This document shows positions 26,853-36,385 of a stretch of DNA of 64,000 bases, in pieces. Each line of letters starts with the position of its first letter. The stretch's first letter is position 1. The position numbers and the translations under genes were made by a program. The stretch is from JAPOUP01 sp965221405 (lineage in GTDB: Bacteria; Pseudomonadota; Alphaproteobacteria; Rhodobacterales; Rhodobacteraceae). The notes beneath the pieces were generated by a model. The model saw only the letters and a list, made by a program, of their open reading frames with translations. It searched no databases and was not told where the DNA came from. The stretch is from positions 1,116,001 through 1,180,000 of the forward strand of contig CBDCSE010000002.1 of assembly GCA_965221405.1 (NCBI GenBank). Direction: 5' to 3'.

Positions 26853-27605
26853 ATGGCCGAACCAACCAGAAAAACCACACATTTTGGAAGCGAGGTCATC
26901 CCCGAGTCCGACAAGACTGGCCGCGTGCAGGACGTGTTCACGTCCGTTGCGTCGCGATATGACCTGATGAACGACGTTATGTCGGCGGGTATTCATCGCA
27001 TCTGGAAGAGTGCGATGATGGACTGGCTCGCCCCCCGGAACGGACAGCGGCTCCTTGACGTTGCGGGAGGAACAGGGGACATCGCTTTCCGTTTCCTAAA
27101 GCGCGCGCCGGGCGCCAGCGCGGTTGTCTGCGACGTCAATGGGGAAATGCTCGCGGTCGGTCGCGGGAGGGCTGACGCCCGCAAGCTTGCGGGCATGCTT
27201 GACTGGGCCATCGGTGACGCGACATCCCTGCCGTTCGGGGACGGTTGTTTCGACGTCTGCACGATCAGCTTCGGTATCCGCAACGTCACCTGTCCCGCGG
27301 ACGCGCTCAGCGAGGCGCTGCGGGTTCTACGTACGGGTGGTCGCCTCATGATCCTCGAATTCAGCAATCTCAGCCATGAGGGCCTGCAGAGACTCTACGA
27401 CACCTACTCGTATAACGTGATTCCGGCAATGGGCCATATGATCGCGAACGATCGGGCGAGCTATCGCTATCTCGTGGAGTCGATCCGCCTTTTTCCTGAC
27501 CGGAAGTCCTTTGCCGGCATGATCCGCAGGGCCGGATTCGATCAGGTGAAATACCGGAGCCTGACCATGGGCGTGGCCGCGCTGCATTCCGGCTGGAAAC
27601 TCTGA
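26853..27605 (+). CDS. ubiE: ubiquinone/menaquinone C-methyltransferase UbiE
   Basis: C-methylates the benzoquinol ring in ubiquinone synthesis using SAM. Family blocks: THFGSEVIPESDKTGRVQDVF, ASRYDLMNDVMSAGIHRIWK, LLDVAGGTGDIAFRF (SAM motif I), DATSLPFGDGCFD, FGIRNVT and the terminal MGVAALHSGWKL. I use ATG 26853 (GGAGACAAGG upstream, family-like MAEPTRKTTHFG start); ATG 26823 would add ten residues. The ubiB start follows within 2 bp, forming a ubiquinone operon. Confidence 0.95.
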   Translation: MAEPTRKTTHFGSEVIPESDKTGRVQDVFTSVASRYDLMNDVMSAGIHRIWKSAMMDWLAPRNGQRLLDVAGGTGDIAFRFLKRAPGASAVVCDVNGEMLAVGRGRADARKLAGMLDWAIGDATSLPFGDGCFDVCTISFGIRNVTCPADALSEALRVLRTGGRLMILEFSNLSHEGLQRLYDTYSYNVIPAMGHMIANDRASYRYLVESIRLFPDRKSFAGMIRRAGFDQVKYRSLTMGVAALHSGWKL

Positions 27606-27606
27606 A

Positions 27607-29136
27607 TTGAGGGGACCGCATAACATCTGGCGGTTGCTGCGCTCAGCCGCAACGCTCGAACGCACCGGCGCGATGGGTGTAGTTCTGGACGCTTTCAATG
27701 CGCCCCTGACACTGCGCCTGACTTCACGCACGCTGGCATTGCCGTTCCTGTGGCTTGGATATCGTGGGGAGCCCTCCCGGCCACCTTTGACGAGGGCCCT
27801 GACCGCATTGGGACCGGCATACATAAAGTTTGGCCAGCTCATGTCGACGCGACCCGACGTGATCGGCGAGAAACTGGCCCGCGAGCTTCAGGTGCTCCAG
27901 GACAAACTTCCGCCATTTCCCGTTGATGAGGCGAAGACTGTCGTAGCCTCGGAACTGGGTCATCCGATCGAGGAACTGTTTTCCGAGTTCAGCGAAGCCG
28001 TCGCGGGGGCGTCGATTGCCCAGGTGCATCGCGCCCGTCTCGTGGAGGACGGGCGGGAAGTCGCGGTGAAGGTGCTTCGGCCGGGCATCCAGAGAGCGTT
28101 TCGCAAAGACATCGACGCATTCTATTTCGGGGCTGACGCCATAGAACTCTTTTCACCGGCATCGCGTCGCCTGCGACCCCACGACGTCATAGAGCATTTC
28201 GAAGGCGTCGTGGCGGGAGAGCTGGACCTGAGAATGGAGACCTCGGCGGCGGCTGAATTTGCCGCGAGCACCGAGGGGGACACCGGGTTCCAGGTACCGA
28301 GGGTCGAGTGGGCCCTTTCGGCGCGGCGGGTCATGACCCTTGGCTGGGCTGAGGGAATACCGGCGCACGATCTGGAGTCCATCGACGCGGCGGGCCACGA
28401 TAGATGCGCATTGGCCGAACGGGTACTGAAACTTTTTCTGAGTCATGCGCTCAGGGACGGCTATTTCCATGCCGACATGCATCACGGCAACCTGAAAATC
28501 GCCGATAACGGTGATATCATCGCCGTGGATTTCGGTATCATGGGACGGATTGACGAATACACCCGCCGTGTCTACGCCGAGATACTCTTCGGGTTCATCC
28601 GCAAGAATTACCGCCGCGTCGCGGAGGTGCATTTCGAGGCTGGTTATGTTCCGGCCGACCAGAATATCGACGATTTCGCCCGGGCCCTGCGGTCGGTGGG
28701 CGAACCGATTTTCGGGCTGGACGCAAGCCAGCTGTCGATGGCGCGCCTATTGAGCCATCTGTTCGAGGTCACCGAAAGGTTCGGGATGGAAACGCGTAAG
28801 GAGTTGATTCTTCTTCAGCGGACGATGGTTGTGGTTGAAGGTGTGGCGCGCTCACTGGATTCGCATGTCAACATCTGGGAGGTGGCGAAACCCATTGTGG
28901 AGGACTATATCAAAAAGAACGTGGGTCCCCGGGGCCTGCTGAGAGACTTTGCGAAATCCATGCAGGTGATTGCCCGGGTCGGTCCAAAGTTTCCGGAACT
29001 CGCTGAGGCCGCGCTCATCCGCAGCGCCGCAGAACCGCAGGAGCGGAGTCAGTGGCCTGTCGTCCGGTCAGTTCTGCTGATGGCCCTCGGAGCGGGCATT
29101 GCGCTTTTGGGCGTGCTGCTGGGCCAGGGCCTCTAG
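27607..29136 (+). CDS. ubiB: ubiquinone biosynthesis protein UbiB (ADCK-like kinase fold)
   Basis: 509 residues. The atypical kinase motifs KxGQ (YIKFGQLMSTRPDVI), the ASIAQVHRARL alanine-rich loop, GELDLRMETSAAAEF, YFHADMHHGNLKI and VDFGIMGR are all present, and two C-terminal membrane segments end the protein (about 488-508). UbiB supports the membrane steps of coenzyme Q synthesis through ATPase activity. Start TTG 27607 lies one base after the ubiE stop; no better ATG precedes the conserved N-terminal helix. 29137-29289 is empty. Confidence 0.94.
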   Translation: MRGPHNIWRLLRSAATLERTGAMGVVLDAFNAPLTLRLTSRTLALPFLWLGYRGEPSRPPLTRALTALGPAYIKFGQLMSTRPDVIGEKLARELQVLQDKLPPFPVDEAKTVVASELGHPIEELFSEFSEAVAGASIAQVHRARLVEDGREVAVKVLRPGIQRAFRKDIDAFYFGADAIELFSPASRRLRPHDVIEHFEGVVAGELDLRMETSAAAEFAASTEGDTGFQVPRVEWALSARRVMTLGWAEGIPAHDLESIDAAGHDRCALAERVLKLFLSHALRDGYFHADMHHGNLKIADNGDIIAVDFGIMGRIDEYTRRVYAEILFGFIRKNYRRVAEVHFEAGYVPADQNIDDFARALRSVGEPIFGLDASQLSMARLLSHLFEVTERFGMETRKELILLQRTMVVVEGVARSLDSHVNIWEVAKPIVEDYIKKNVGPRGLLRDFAKSMQVIARVGPKFPELAEAALIRSAAEPQERSQWPVVRSVLLMALGAGIALLGVLLGQGL

Positions 29137-29289
29137 CACGGATCGCGCTCCAGCCTGAATCCGGCCAGACAGTCGGTTTCACCCGCACCGGACTCGTGGC
29201 ACCGGACTCATGGCGACGACCTGGACTGAGCGGCGGATATAAGTGACTGTCTGAAGTTCACCTGAAGGGACAACCGGCGGGTTCGGTGT

Positions 29290-29577
29290 TCAGCCGTTGA
29301 TGTCGTGGTCAAATGTCTTCACCTGACCGTCCCGAAGCGCGAACAGGCGACGAAACGTCAACCAAGCGGCCAGGGACAGGATCGCGAACACGAGGATCAG
29401 GACGGGAAGCGGAAGCAGGGCACCCGAAACGAGCAGGATGAGTGAAACCAGTAGACCCCCGGCCGCAAAGCCGAGGAAGACAAAGCCCGGCACGAATATT
29501 TCAAGCAGAGCGAGTATGATTGCCAGACATAGCCAGATCCACCAGACGAGCCATAACGCACCGCCCTCCATTATCAT
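29290..29577 (-). CDS. short NfeD-like membrane protein
   Basis: 95 residues with three hydrophobic segments: LWLVWWIWLCLAIILALLEI (8-27), a central FVPGFVFLGFAAGGLLVSLIL and LPVLILVFAILSLAAWL. It lacks the C-terminal OB fold of full NfeD proteins, like the short NfeD1b form. It overlaps the SPFH gene by 4 bp (ATGA). NfeD-SPFH pairs are thought to act together in membrane microdomain organisation and quality control. Confidence 0.85.
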   Translation of the reverse strand: MIMEGGALWLVWWIWLCLAIILALLEIFVPGFVFLGFAAGGLLVSLILLVSGALLPLPVLILVFAILSLAAWLTFRRLFALRDGQVKTFDHDING

Positions 29578-30461
29578 TTCCCCTTGAGCATCCGGAATGC
29601 GTCGCCGAACGCCTCAAGTGCCTGTGCGGGGACGACCACCGTGTGGTTGCCTTTTCCGTTTCCGAGCGCGTTGAGTGCCTCGACCTGTTTGAGGGCGACT
29701 TGATACCGTGCGGCTTCAAGACCGTTCTCCTGAATTGCCCTCGCGACCACCTGCGTCGCATATGCTTCGGCATCCGCCTGGATCCGACGCGCCTTTGCCT
29801 CTTGCTCAGCTGAATAGAGATCGGCATCCGCGGCCAGTTCGACCGCCCTTCTCTGACCTTCCGCCTCCGTTACCTGAGCGCGTCGCGCACGTTCGGCGTT
29901 CAGCTGCTGCAGCATCGCGTCGCGGGTCGCCTGATCAAGATTCACGTCAAGGATTTCCGCGCGGGTCACTTCAATGCCCCATTCATCGACGGCATCCTCG
30001 ACCGAAGTCTTGATGGTCATGATGAGATCGGACCGATTCGACTGCACCTCATCGAGATCCATCTTTCCGATCTCCGCCCGGACAATGCCGGCCACGGTGG
30101 TGGCGATGGCGGCGTCGACATCCCGGATTCTGTACACTGTCTTCTCGGGATTCGTGATCCGGTAGAATACGGACGTCTCCACCTGAAGCAGTACGTTGTC
30201 CTTGGTGATGGCATCCTGGCTGGCGGTCGGCAGCTGGCGTTCCAGAACGGAGATCCGATGCTTCACGACGTCCAGGAACGGGATGATGAAATTTATCCCC
30301 GGCGATAGAACCGAGTGCAGTCTCCCGAACCGTTCAACGACATATTTTTCCGACTGCGGAACGATCCGGAGTCCCCGAAAGATGACGATGACGATGAATA
30401 ATGCGGTGAGGATATACGGAATGGTGCCGCCCAGAAACTCCATAACCTGAATCTGACTCAT
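29574..30461 (-). CDS. SPFH/stomatin-like membrane protein
   Basis: 295 residues: an N-terminal membrane helix (about 10-29, IPYILTALFIVIVIFRGL), the SPFH domain (VPQSEKYVVERFGRLHSVLS through DVNLDQATRDAMLQQ), then an Ala/Glu-rich coiled coil (VTEAEGQRRAVELAADAD, AEAYATQVVARA). Matches the paraslipin/YbbK (QmcA) group rather than HflK/C. Translationally coupled to the NfeD-like gene. Start ATG 30461 places the helix at the N-terminus; an upstream extension has no helix. Probably a membrane scaffold affecting protease activity. Confidence 0.88.
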   Translation of the reverse strand: MSQIQVMEFLGGTIPYILTALFIVIVIFRGLRIVPQSEKYVVERFGRLHSVLSPGINFIIPFLDVVKHRISVLERQLPTASQDAITKDNVLLQVETSVFYRITNPEKTVYRIRDVDAAIATTVAGIVRAEIGKMDLDEVQSNRSDLIMTIKTSVEDAVDEWGIEVTRAEILDVNLDQATRDAMLQQLNAERARRAQVTEAEGQRRAVELAADADLYSAEQEAKARRIQADAEAYATQVVARAIQENGLEAARYQVALKQVEALNALGNGKGNHTVVVPAQALEAFGDAFRMLKGK

Positions 30462-30770
30462 CGCGTTCCCCGATATTCCGGCATGACTACGGCTGGCTTG
30501 CGCCTCGCGAACCACTGTCTGGATCCGACGGGCGCATCGCCACGGCTCTCCCGATGGCGACCCACATCCCGCGCCATGTTTCAATCACAGACGGGCTATC
30601 GACTCCCCATCGCGGCCGACACTGGCGGCATAGAGTAAACCGCGTCTCGCACGCAAGCCCCGATACGGTCCATTCCGGGCAATCTGCGAAACCGGGTCAG
30701 GTTGTGTCACCGGAGTTCCACCACCATGTCAGAGGATGGAAGCTGGATCCAATCGACTTACGGGAACGCA
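30462..30770. other. 309-bp non-coding stretch
   Basis: Between the SPFH gene and tRNA-Trp I see no gene or RNA beyond sequence that must hold the SPFH-nfeD promoter. Confidence 0.5.
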
Positions 30771-30846
30771 TGGCAGGGGCGGAGGGACTCGAACCCCCGG
30801 CCCTCGGTTTTGGAGACCGATGCTCTACCGACTGAGCTACACCCCT
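30771..30846 (-). tRNA. tRNA-Trp (CCA)
   Basis: On the minus strand the sequence folds as a 76-nt tRNA: acceptor AGGGGTG paired with CGCCCCT, D arm with AGCTCAGTCGGTAGAGC, anticodon loop CTCCAAA (anticodon CCA, tryptophan), T arm GGGTTCGAGTCCC, discriminator G and an encoded 3' CCA (30771-30773). Intact. A decayed integrase lies on its 5' side. Confidence 0.95.
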
Positions 30847-30963
30847 ATGCGCACCTGCGGTTCTAACGCTCTGAAAAGCGATGTTTCCCTTCCTCCCACT
30901 GCAGCCGCGGACTGGTTTCGAACCCATCTGGTCCGCGCCTGCAACTGAATGCGGGAGGAGCAT

Positions 30964-31900
30964 ATGACGTCAATACGACTCACTGACGCAAAGATCAAGG
31001 CACTAAAGCCAGCAGCGGAAGACGCGGGACGTTCGTGATGCGACCCTGGGAGGTTTCGGCGTCAGGGTCCCCGCATCGGGCCAGAAACGGCATTTCATCC
31101 ATACGCAGTTCAAAGGGCAGCGCATCTGGAAGCTCGTCGGCGACGCGGATCGGATAAGCCTTGCCGACATGCGCGAGGCGGCAAGGGCGGTCCTGCCCGC
31201 CGCGGGCTCTCCGGAAAACACCAGGTTCGAAACTGTTGCCGAGGAAGCCCTCCACCCTGAAGGCAAACAGGTGGTACCTGAACAACCAGATCCTGCCATG
31301 GTTCAGGGGGTGGCAGATCGCCGACATCACGCGGAGGGATGTCCAAGACTGGCTCATATCCCTGCATGCGATGCCTTTCGTCGCAGACCGCTCGGCACCG
31401 GTTCTGTCCGTCATCATGGCCCGGACCGAGGTCTTCGTCCATCGTCAGGCAGGCACGAACCCGTGCAGGGGCATCAGGCGCTACCGGCGGAAGGGCTGGG
31501 AACGTTTCCTGTCGGAGTCCGAACCGCGGCGTCTGGGAGACGTCCTCTCGCAGCGTGCGAAGGAACGTTTACGGCCCGCCGCCATAATCAAGCTGCCGCT
31601 CCTGACAGATTGCTGGACCAGCGAGATCCGAATCCTTCAGTGGCGGAACTTCCGGGACGGGCACCTGCACCTCCGCGACAGCGAGACCGGCCCCTGAACC
31701 GTGTGGCTTTCGACGCCTCCCCAGAACGAGCTGGCCGCGTTACCGAGGATTTCGCGCTGGGTGTTTCCGTCACCGCAGTCGGACGCCCCCGCCTCGAATG
31801 GTACCGTCGAGAAGTTCTGGTTTCGCGTGCATTCCGATGCAGGTCCGTATGACATGCGGCTTCACGATCTTCGCAACGCTTGTGCCGCAAATCCCATTAA
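30964..31900 (+). pseudogene. decayed tyrosine integrase next to tRNA-Trp
   Basis: Begins MTSIRLTDAKIKALKPAAED, the usual start of DUF4102-type phage/island integrases, stops at 31036, and continues in other frames (ATLGGFGVRVPASGQKRHFI, FRGWQIADITRRDVQDWL, CWTSEIRILQWRNFRDGHL, DMRLHDLRNACAA). At least three frame changes. The box I arginine position reads tryptophan (CWTSEI) and the box II HDLRH motif reads HDLRN, so catalysis is lost. It is probably what remains of an island or prophage at this tRNA. Confidence 0.75.
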
Positions 31901-32424
31901 TGCGCTGTCATTTTTGATTTTCAAGATACCGATTCGCTCCGGGTGCGATTCCCATATGGTCAACTTTTGGTTCCCTGGCATTTCTCCCGCGAATCACGCG
32001 GTGCGCGCGACCTGCGCCACCGGGCGATTGTCGTTGGCGCATCCCGGGGGCTTCCAGCCGCCGTGGCGGCCCGTGCCCGGGACCGGCGCGGCCCTGGCCC
32101 GGTTGAGCCTCCCGGGTCCCTGCCAGACCTTTTTCACCCCGCGCGGCGGCTGCCGCCTCAACGGGTGGGCGCCGACGGGGCGCCCGATGCCGGTGACGGG
32201 GTCCCTGACGGTGGGGACGCGGTCTCCCTCCATCCGGACGGCCTCCCTGTGGCCCTGGGCCCCGGCAGGGTGTGCAGGAGGTCAATGTCCCCTCCGGACA
32301 GACATCGGTCGCGGGCGTCTCCGGGCGCCCGCGCGCGGGCATGGCCAGGTCGGCGACGCGGGCCGGGCGGTGACGGCGCCGGAGGCGAGGCACCCGCGCA
32401 GGCCGTCGGCGGCGCCGGGCCTGC

Positions 32425-32494
32425 GGTCCTTCAGTCGGGTGCCGGACCTGGGGTCCTGAACCAGGTCTCCACGGTCCACCTCCTGCGGTACCGG
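32425..32494 (+). repeat. 70-bp inverted repeat, left arm
   Basis: Inverted copy lies at 33159-33228, with about eight mismatches in the middle. It encodes the conserved YRRRWTVE region of the Tn5-like transposase. A segment of ~665 bp lies between the arms. Confidence 0.8.
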
Positions 32495-33158
32495 TCCAGC
32501 ACCTCCGCGGCGTGGACGGCGTCCGCCACGCCCGGTTCCGGCCGCCCGGAGGTCAGCGGCAGCCAGTGCAGCGGCTCCGCGCGCCCCTCCTCCTCCCCCG
32601 GCGGCATCACCGTGACCTCCGCCGCCCGGATCCCCGGGCGGGCCACGCGCCCCTTTCGGGCCCCCGGGCCTCCGGAGGCCGGGATCGCCAGTTCCGACAC
32701 CGCGGGCGCGGGCAGGGCCGCGGCGCGCTCCCACAGGCACATCTCCCCGCCGTCCGGCGTCCGCACCCGCCGCCTCCCCGACCGGCCGCCGCCCTGTCCT
32801 GTGCAGCGCCCCGCGCCAGCCGTCCCCGGCGCCAGGACGCGCACCGTGCCCGCCGCCGCCCGGCGGCCGCTGCCGCGCCCGGCGCAGGTCCAGCCCGCCC
32901 GGTGATGGCCGTGGCCGGAGTGCTCCGGGCCGACGTGGGTGCAGGACGCCACGGGACGGACCGAATAACCGAATACCGGGCCTCCCGGTCGTCCGCCACC
33001 CGCGCGGCGGCCATGGGCGGCACCTCCGACGCCAGCCCGTACACCCGCACGCCGGGCAGCAGGAGGAACCGGTGGTTGCAGACCACCCGCCCGATGTTGG
33101 CGGCGCGGGACCGCTGGATCGGCTGGTCCGACGGGGCCCGCGCCGCCACCGTGCCGGG

Positions 33159-33228
33159 CCGGTACCGCAGGAGGTGGACCGTGGAGACGTGGTCCGAAAC
33201 CCCAGGTCCGGCACCCGACTGAAGGACC
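33159..33228 (-). repeat. 70-bp inverted repeat, right arm
   Basis: Partner of 32425-32494. It sits at the junction between the Tn5-like and ISKra4-like remnants, so a transposase fragment was copied here in reverse. Confidence 0.8.
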
Positions 33229-33235
33229 GGCGCCC

Positions 33236-33900
33236 CGGCGTTCATGCGCATCATGAGCCCGTCCAGCGGGACCAGCAGCGAGACCGCCCCCCCCCCCCCC
33301 CGGGCATGTCCTCCCGTTCCCGGAGGTCCGGCAGGATCCCGCCGGAACGCTCCTCCATACGGCTCCCGGCCTCCCCGGAAAGCCGGACCAGGGAGGCCGC
33401 CGGGGGGCCGCTCCCGCAGAGCCTTTTCCAGGCGTCCCCGCTCCCGCGGGACGTCAGGCCGCCCATGGGGTACATCGACAGGCCCGCCGCCGCGGGCGTC
33501 ATTCCGCACGCCGTCAGGCCGGGGACGGCCTCGGAAGGGACCAGCGACGCGCCGGTCCCCGAGGGGCGGTACCGCGACCGGAGGAAGTCGACCGGGCCGA
33601 ACATAGTCATCGCCCGGCCCGGCGTGACCTCCGCTTTCCGGTAAGTCCCGCCGCCGGCCTCCAGAGACGGCCCGTGGCCGCCCGGCGCCCCGAACGCTTC
33701 CGTCAGGACCGAACGGGCCATGCGGAGGACCATGTCGCGGAACGCGGCCCCGGCCTCGGCGGACCGTCCCGGTACAGGGCCCCGGCGGCCCGCCCGGCCA
33801 GGGCGGCGCCCGCCCGCGCCAGGCGCTCCGCCGCCGCCGCGACGGATCCGCCTCCGCCATCGATGTCGGCGATCGGGTTCCCGGGCTGTAGGTTCCTCAT
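33236..33900 (-). pseudogene. dead ISKra4-like transposase, 3' part replaced
   Basis: From an ATG at 33900 (AAGGAG ribosome-binding stretch) the minus strand reads MRNLQPGNPIADIDGGG. Then, after frame changes, it gives FRDMVLRMARSVLTEAFGA, MFGPVDFLRSRYRPSGTGAS, LVPSEAVPGLTACGMTPAAA and ASLVRLSGEAGSRMEE. This succession (GPVxxxRSRYR, then SxVPxDExLGLxxGxTPAAA) is typical of ISKra4-family transposases. It breaks at LLVPLDGLMMRMNAG, before the rest of the DDE domain, and joins the inverted repeat. A C15 tract lies inside. The leader upstream to about 34145 resembles repeat copies at 6.0 and 9.0 kb. Confidence 0.65.
33287..33301. repeat. 15-bp poly-C tract
   Basis: An uninterrupted C15 run on the plus strand within the dead ISKra4-like transposase. 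It is the second long G/C homopolymer in the window. Confidence 0.9.
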
Positions 33901-34145
33901 CGGAGTGCTCCTTTTCCGCCCCACGCACAGGGGCTCGTTCTGAACGGGTTTCAGGAGCACCCTGCCACACCCCGGATCCAGGCCCGGGAACGGCGGCAAA
34001 CCCCGCGGCCGTGGAAAAACCGCAGCCCGCGACCCGGATTTTCGCGGAATCCGCCGGATCAGTGGCGATCTCCGGAGCCGGCTTGGGAAATATCGTTTGA
34101 TTCCAGGATATTGCAAAAACGGTAGTCCGCCATACGGGAACCACA
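33901..34145 (-). mobile_element. leader of the ISKra4-like element
   Basis: Non-coding leader upstream of the ISKra4-like start. Its 33960-34060 part resembles 5990-6098 and 8961-9069 (shared GGAACGxCGGCA, GTGGAAxxACCGC and GCCGGATCAG blocks). Its end near 34100-34145 resembles 10318-10372. Confidence 0.5.
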
Positions 34146-34279
34146 TTGCGCCAGGCCAAGCCCTGGAAAGGAGGACAGGATGACCTGAAACCTTTCACCG
34201 TGATCCGGCGGGTCCGGCTCCCGTCCGGCAAAGGCGCGGCCCGCCGGCCGGAAGCCGGCCCTGCATGGCGCGTGGCAAC

Positions 34280-36106
34280 GTGCGCCGTGAAGCGCAGGCA
34301 GCGGGTGGCGAAGCGACCTGACGGGTCCCGGAACTCCCGGTGCCGGCGCCTTCGTGGCCGTGCTGGCGGGGGCAGCACCGGGAACGCCGCCACCGGCGAG
34401 GCGGACCGGGCCGACCGGGGCCGGAGAACGTCGCAAGGCCACGGGATGGATCACCGGGGAACCCGGGAGGCCCGGCCCCGTCCGCGCGGGGCATCGCTGG
34501 AGCGGGACTGGCCAGCGTGAACGATCGGGACCCTGGCCCGGCGCGGACCCGTACCCGCTCCGGGAGCGCGCGGGCGGCAGCACGAACGATGCGGGAACGC
34601 ACGGTACCGGACGGCGAAGCGACAGGCCCAAGGGAGGCGGAGCCGGGAGCCGTGGCGCCCTGGCAGTACCGCCGGGGCCGGGGAACCGTGTCCACCGGGA
34701 CCCGGCGGAGGGAAGCGGGGCGTCGCATGGACGGGACCGAAGGGGGGAAACACGTGAGGACGCGGAGCCTTGCCAACGTGCCAGCGAAACGGGAGCGGAC
34801 AGCCGGAAGGGCGGGAGCCTGCCCGGACCTGGTGTCCACCGCACCGCGTCACCACATCGACCCTGGGTGGATGCCCATGGCCCGGCGCCTCACCCGCAGG
34901 GACGGGGCGGTGGGCGTGGACGGCGTGACGGCGGCCGGATACGGGACGGACCCTGGGGCCGGACTTCCGGACCTCCCGGACCGGATCAGGTCCGGCAGCC
35001 ACGGCGCGCCCCCGGCCCGCCGCCGTTCCATCCCCAGGGGGGACGGGAGGCAGCGGCCGCCCGGCATCCCCGCACTGGAGGACAGGGTGGCGCGGCGGGC
35101 CGCCGTGACGGTTCCGGAGCCGGTCCGCGGGGCGGACCTCCTGCCCTGCCCGTACGGCCTCCGGCCCGGCCGACCGGCCCACGGCGCACCCGGCGGCCTG
35201 CGGGAGGGGCTGGCCGTGGAGGGTCCGCGACGGGTGACCGGCGCCGACGCCGGGTCCTGCCCTGACAGGACCGGTCACCGGCGCCTCCGGGACGTTCCCG
35301 GCCCGCGGGCCGGGGACGGCGTGATGCGCCGCGTGACCGGCGGGTGGCTGGAGGCGGGGGTTCCGGATCCGGGCGTCCCCCAGTGCCCGGACACCGGAAC
35401 GCCCCGGGGCGGGGCAGTGTCACCGGTCCTGCCGGACGTCTTCCCGCGCCACGTGCCGGACGGATGGACGATGGGGACGGCGCGGCCCGGAGTGGGGGCC
35501 TTCCGGCCCGCGCGCCATGCGGATGGCCTTGCCGTCGCCTTCCGGAGCGGCGGTGACGGCGGGCGCGTGCCCGCCGTGCCGGGTGCGCGTCCTGCGGGGT
35601 CCGGGCTCTCGCTCCATCCGGCCGGGACGCGGGTACGTGGACCTGCGGCCAACGGCCGGTGGACATGGCACGCGGGACCGGTCCGGCTTTCCCGGCCTCA
35701 CCCACCCCTGGGGCAGGTCACGGAGGGGACGCCGGGCCGGTGTGGAACCGGTGCGGGGCGCGCCGGCACATGCCGCCCGGGGACCGATGCCGGCATCCCG
35801 CCGGCGTGATCCGGGGACACCGCGCCCACTGCGGCCTGACGGGCAAGGGCAAACGGCTCTCCGCCTTCCGGACAGCCGTGCCCGGAAGCCGGCGGCGCCG
35901 GCCCGGACGGCGCCACCGCGACGGATCGACCGGCCGGGAGAGGTCCAGTGCCATCCCGGCCCGGTTCCCCCTGCCGCGGGCCAGGGCCAGGCGGTCGGTC
36001 CACGCTTCCCGGGCGAGCCCGGCATGCGGGGAACCGGATGCCCTGATGCGGGCACGTCCGGCCCTGTGGGGGGAGGGCCCGGCAACGACCCCCCCTACCC
36101 GGCCCC
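34280..36106 (+). mobile_element. degenerate group II intron
   Basis: The left end has the canonical GTGCG start (34280). A reverse transcriptase/maturase reading lies inside. Near the right end, 36030-36106 can form the conserved domain V hairpin (CCGGATGC ... GCACGTCCGG) followed by a domain VI-like hairpin and CTAC. So both RNA ends and the encoded protein are recognisable, though the protein is dead. The 5' exon side (34146-34279) and 3' exon side (36107-36379) hold nothing I recognise apart from the fitA leader. Confidence 0.7.
34727..35920 (+). pseudogene. dead group II intron reverse transcriptase-maturase
   Basis: From ATG 34727 the frame carries RT motifs in order: DGAVGVDGVTAAGYG, APPARRRSIPRGDGRQRPPG, GIPALEDRVARRAAV, PCPYGLRPGRPAHGA and RGGAVSPVLPDVFPRHV. 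The catalytic box reads ARHADGLAVAF in place of the family's xRYADDxxxxF, so both the tyrosine and one catalytic aspartate are lost. After a frameshift near 35740 the maturase part appears (VIRGHRAHCGLTGKGKRLSA). Changes from family consensus are mainly K to R, Q to R, L to P, S to P, N to D, Y to H and E to G: all A:T to G:C transitions. Confidence 0.75.
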
Positions 36107-36385
36107 CGCGGCCCACCTCGATGCCGGTCCCGCTCCTCCCCGGCTGGAAGGAGCGCCTTCACGGCGTCGGACGCGTATTCGAGGGCAATGGAAGAGGCCG
36201 GGCATCAGTATGTCGATGTCCGCACCCTGCCGCACGATCCCGTGGACCTGCGTGACATCCCCCCGCCATCCCGCGCCCCGGGGCGAGCGCATCCGGATCG
36301 CCGCCGGTCACCGGCTCCGGCCAGTTGACCGCACTGCAATCGTTGCATAGTTTCGCGCAACGTACCTATACGGAGGACATTGCCC

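Larger units (their letters stand above)
31994..33228 (-). pseudogene. dead IS4/Tn5-like transposase with DUF4338-type N-terminal part, GC-enriched
   Basis: Read on the minus strand over several frames. First comes a DUF4338-like piece (NHRFLLLPGVRVYGLASEV, AARVADDREARYS). Then a Tn5-like DDE region follows (VTVMPPGEEEGRAEPLHWLP, YRRRWTVETWFRT, then DRRPGAADGLRGCLASGAVT). The C-terminus reads KKVWQGPGRLNRARAA and GGWKPPGCANDNRPVAQVAR. This order matches IS4-family transposases that carry DUF4338. Frameshifts and substitutions (for example W to R in DREARY, L to P at VPPM) make it nonfunctional. Base composition is visibly much richer in GC than the flanking genes. Confidence 0.7.

Noticed and set aside
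31943..33222. Several long plus-strand frames over 32-33 kb as genes
   Set aside because: They are antisense shadows of the Tn5-like and ISKra4-like remnants. Compositions are Arg/Pro/Gly/Ala-rich with no domain.
34340..35809. A 489-codon open frame as an intact intron reverse transcriptase
   Set aside because: It is open only because the DNA is GC-rich. The catalytic box is HADG, the 5' third is intron RNA sequence, and the maturase part is in another frame.
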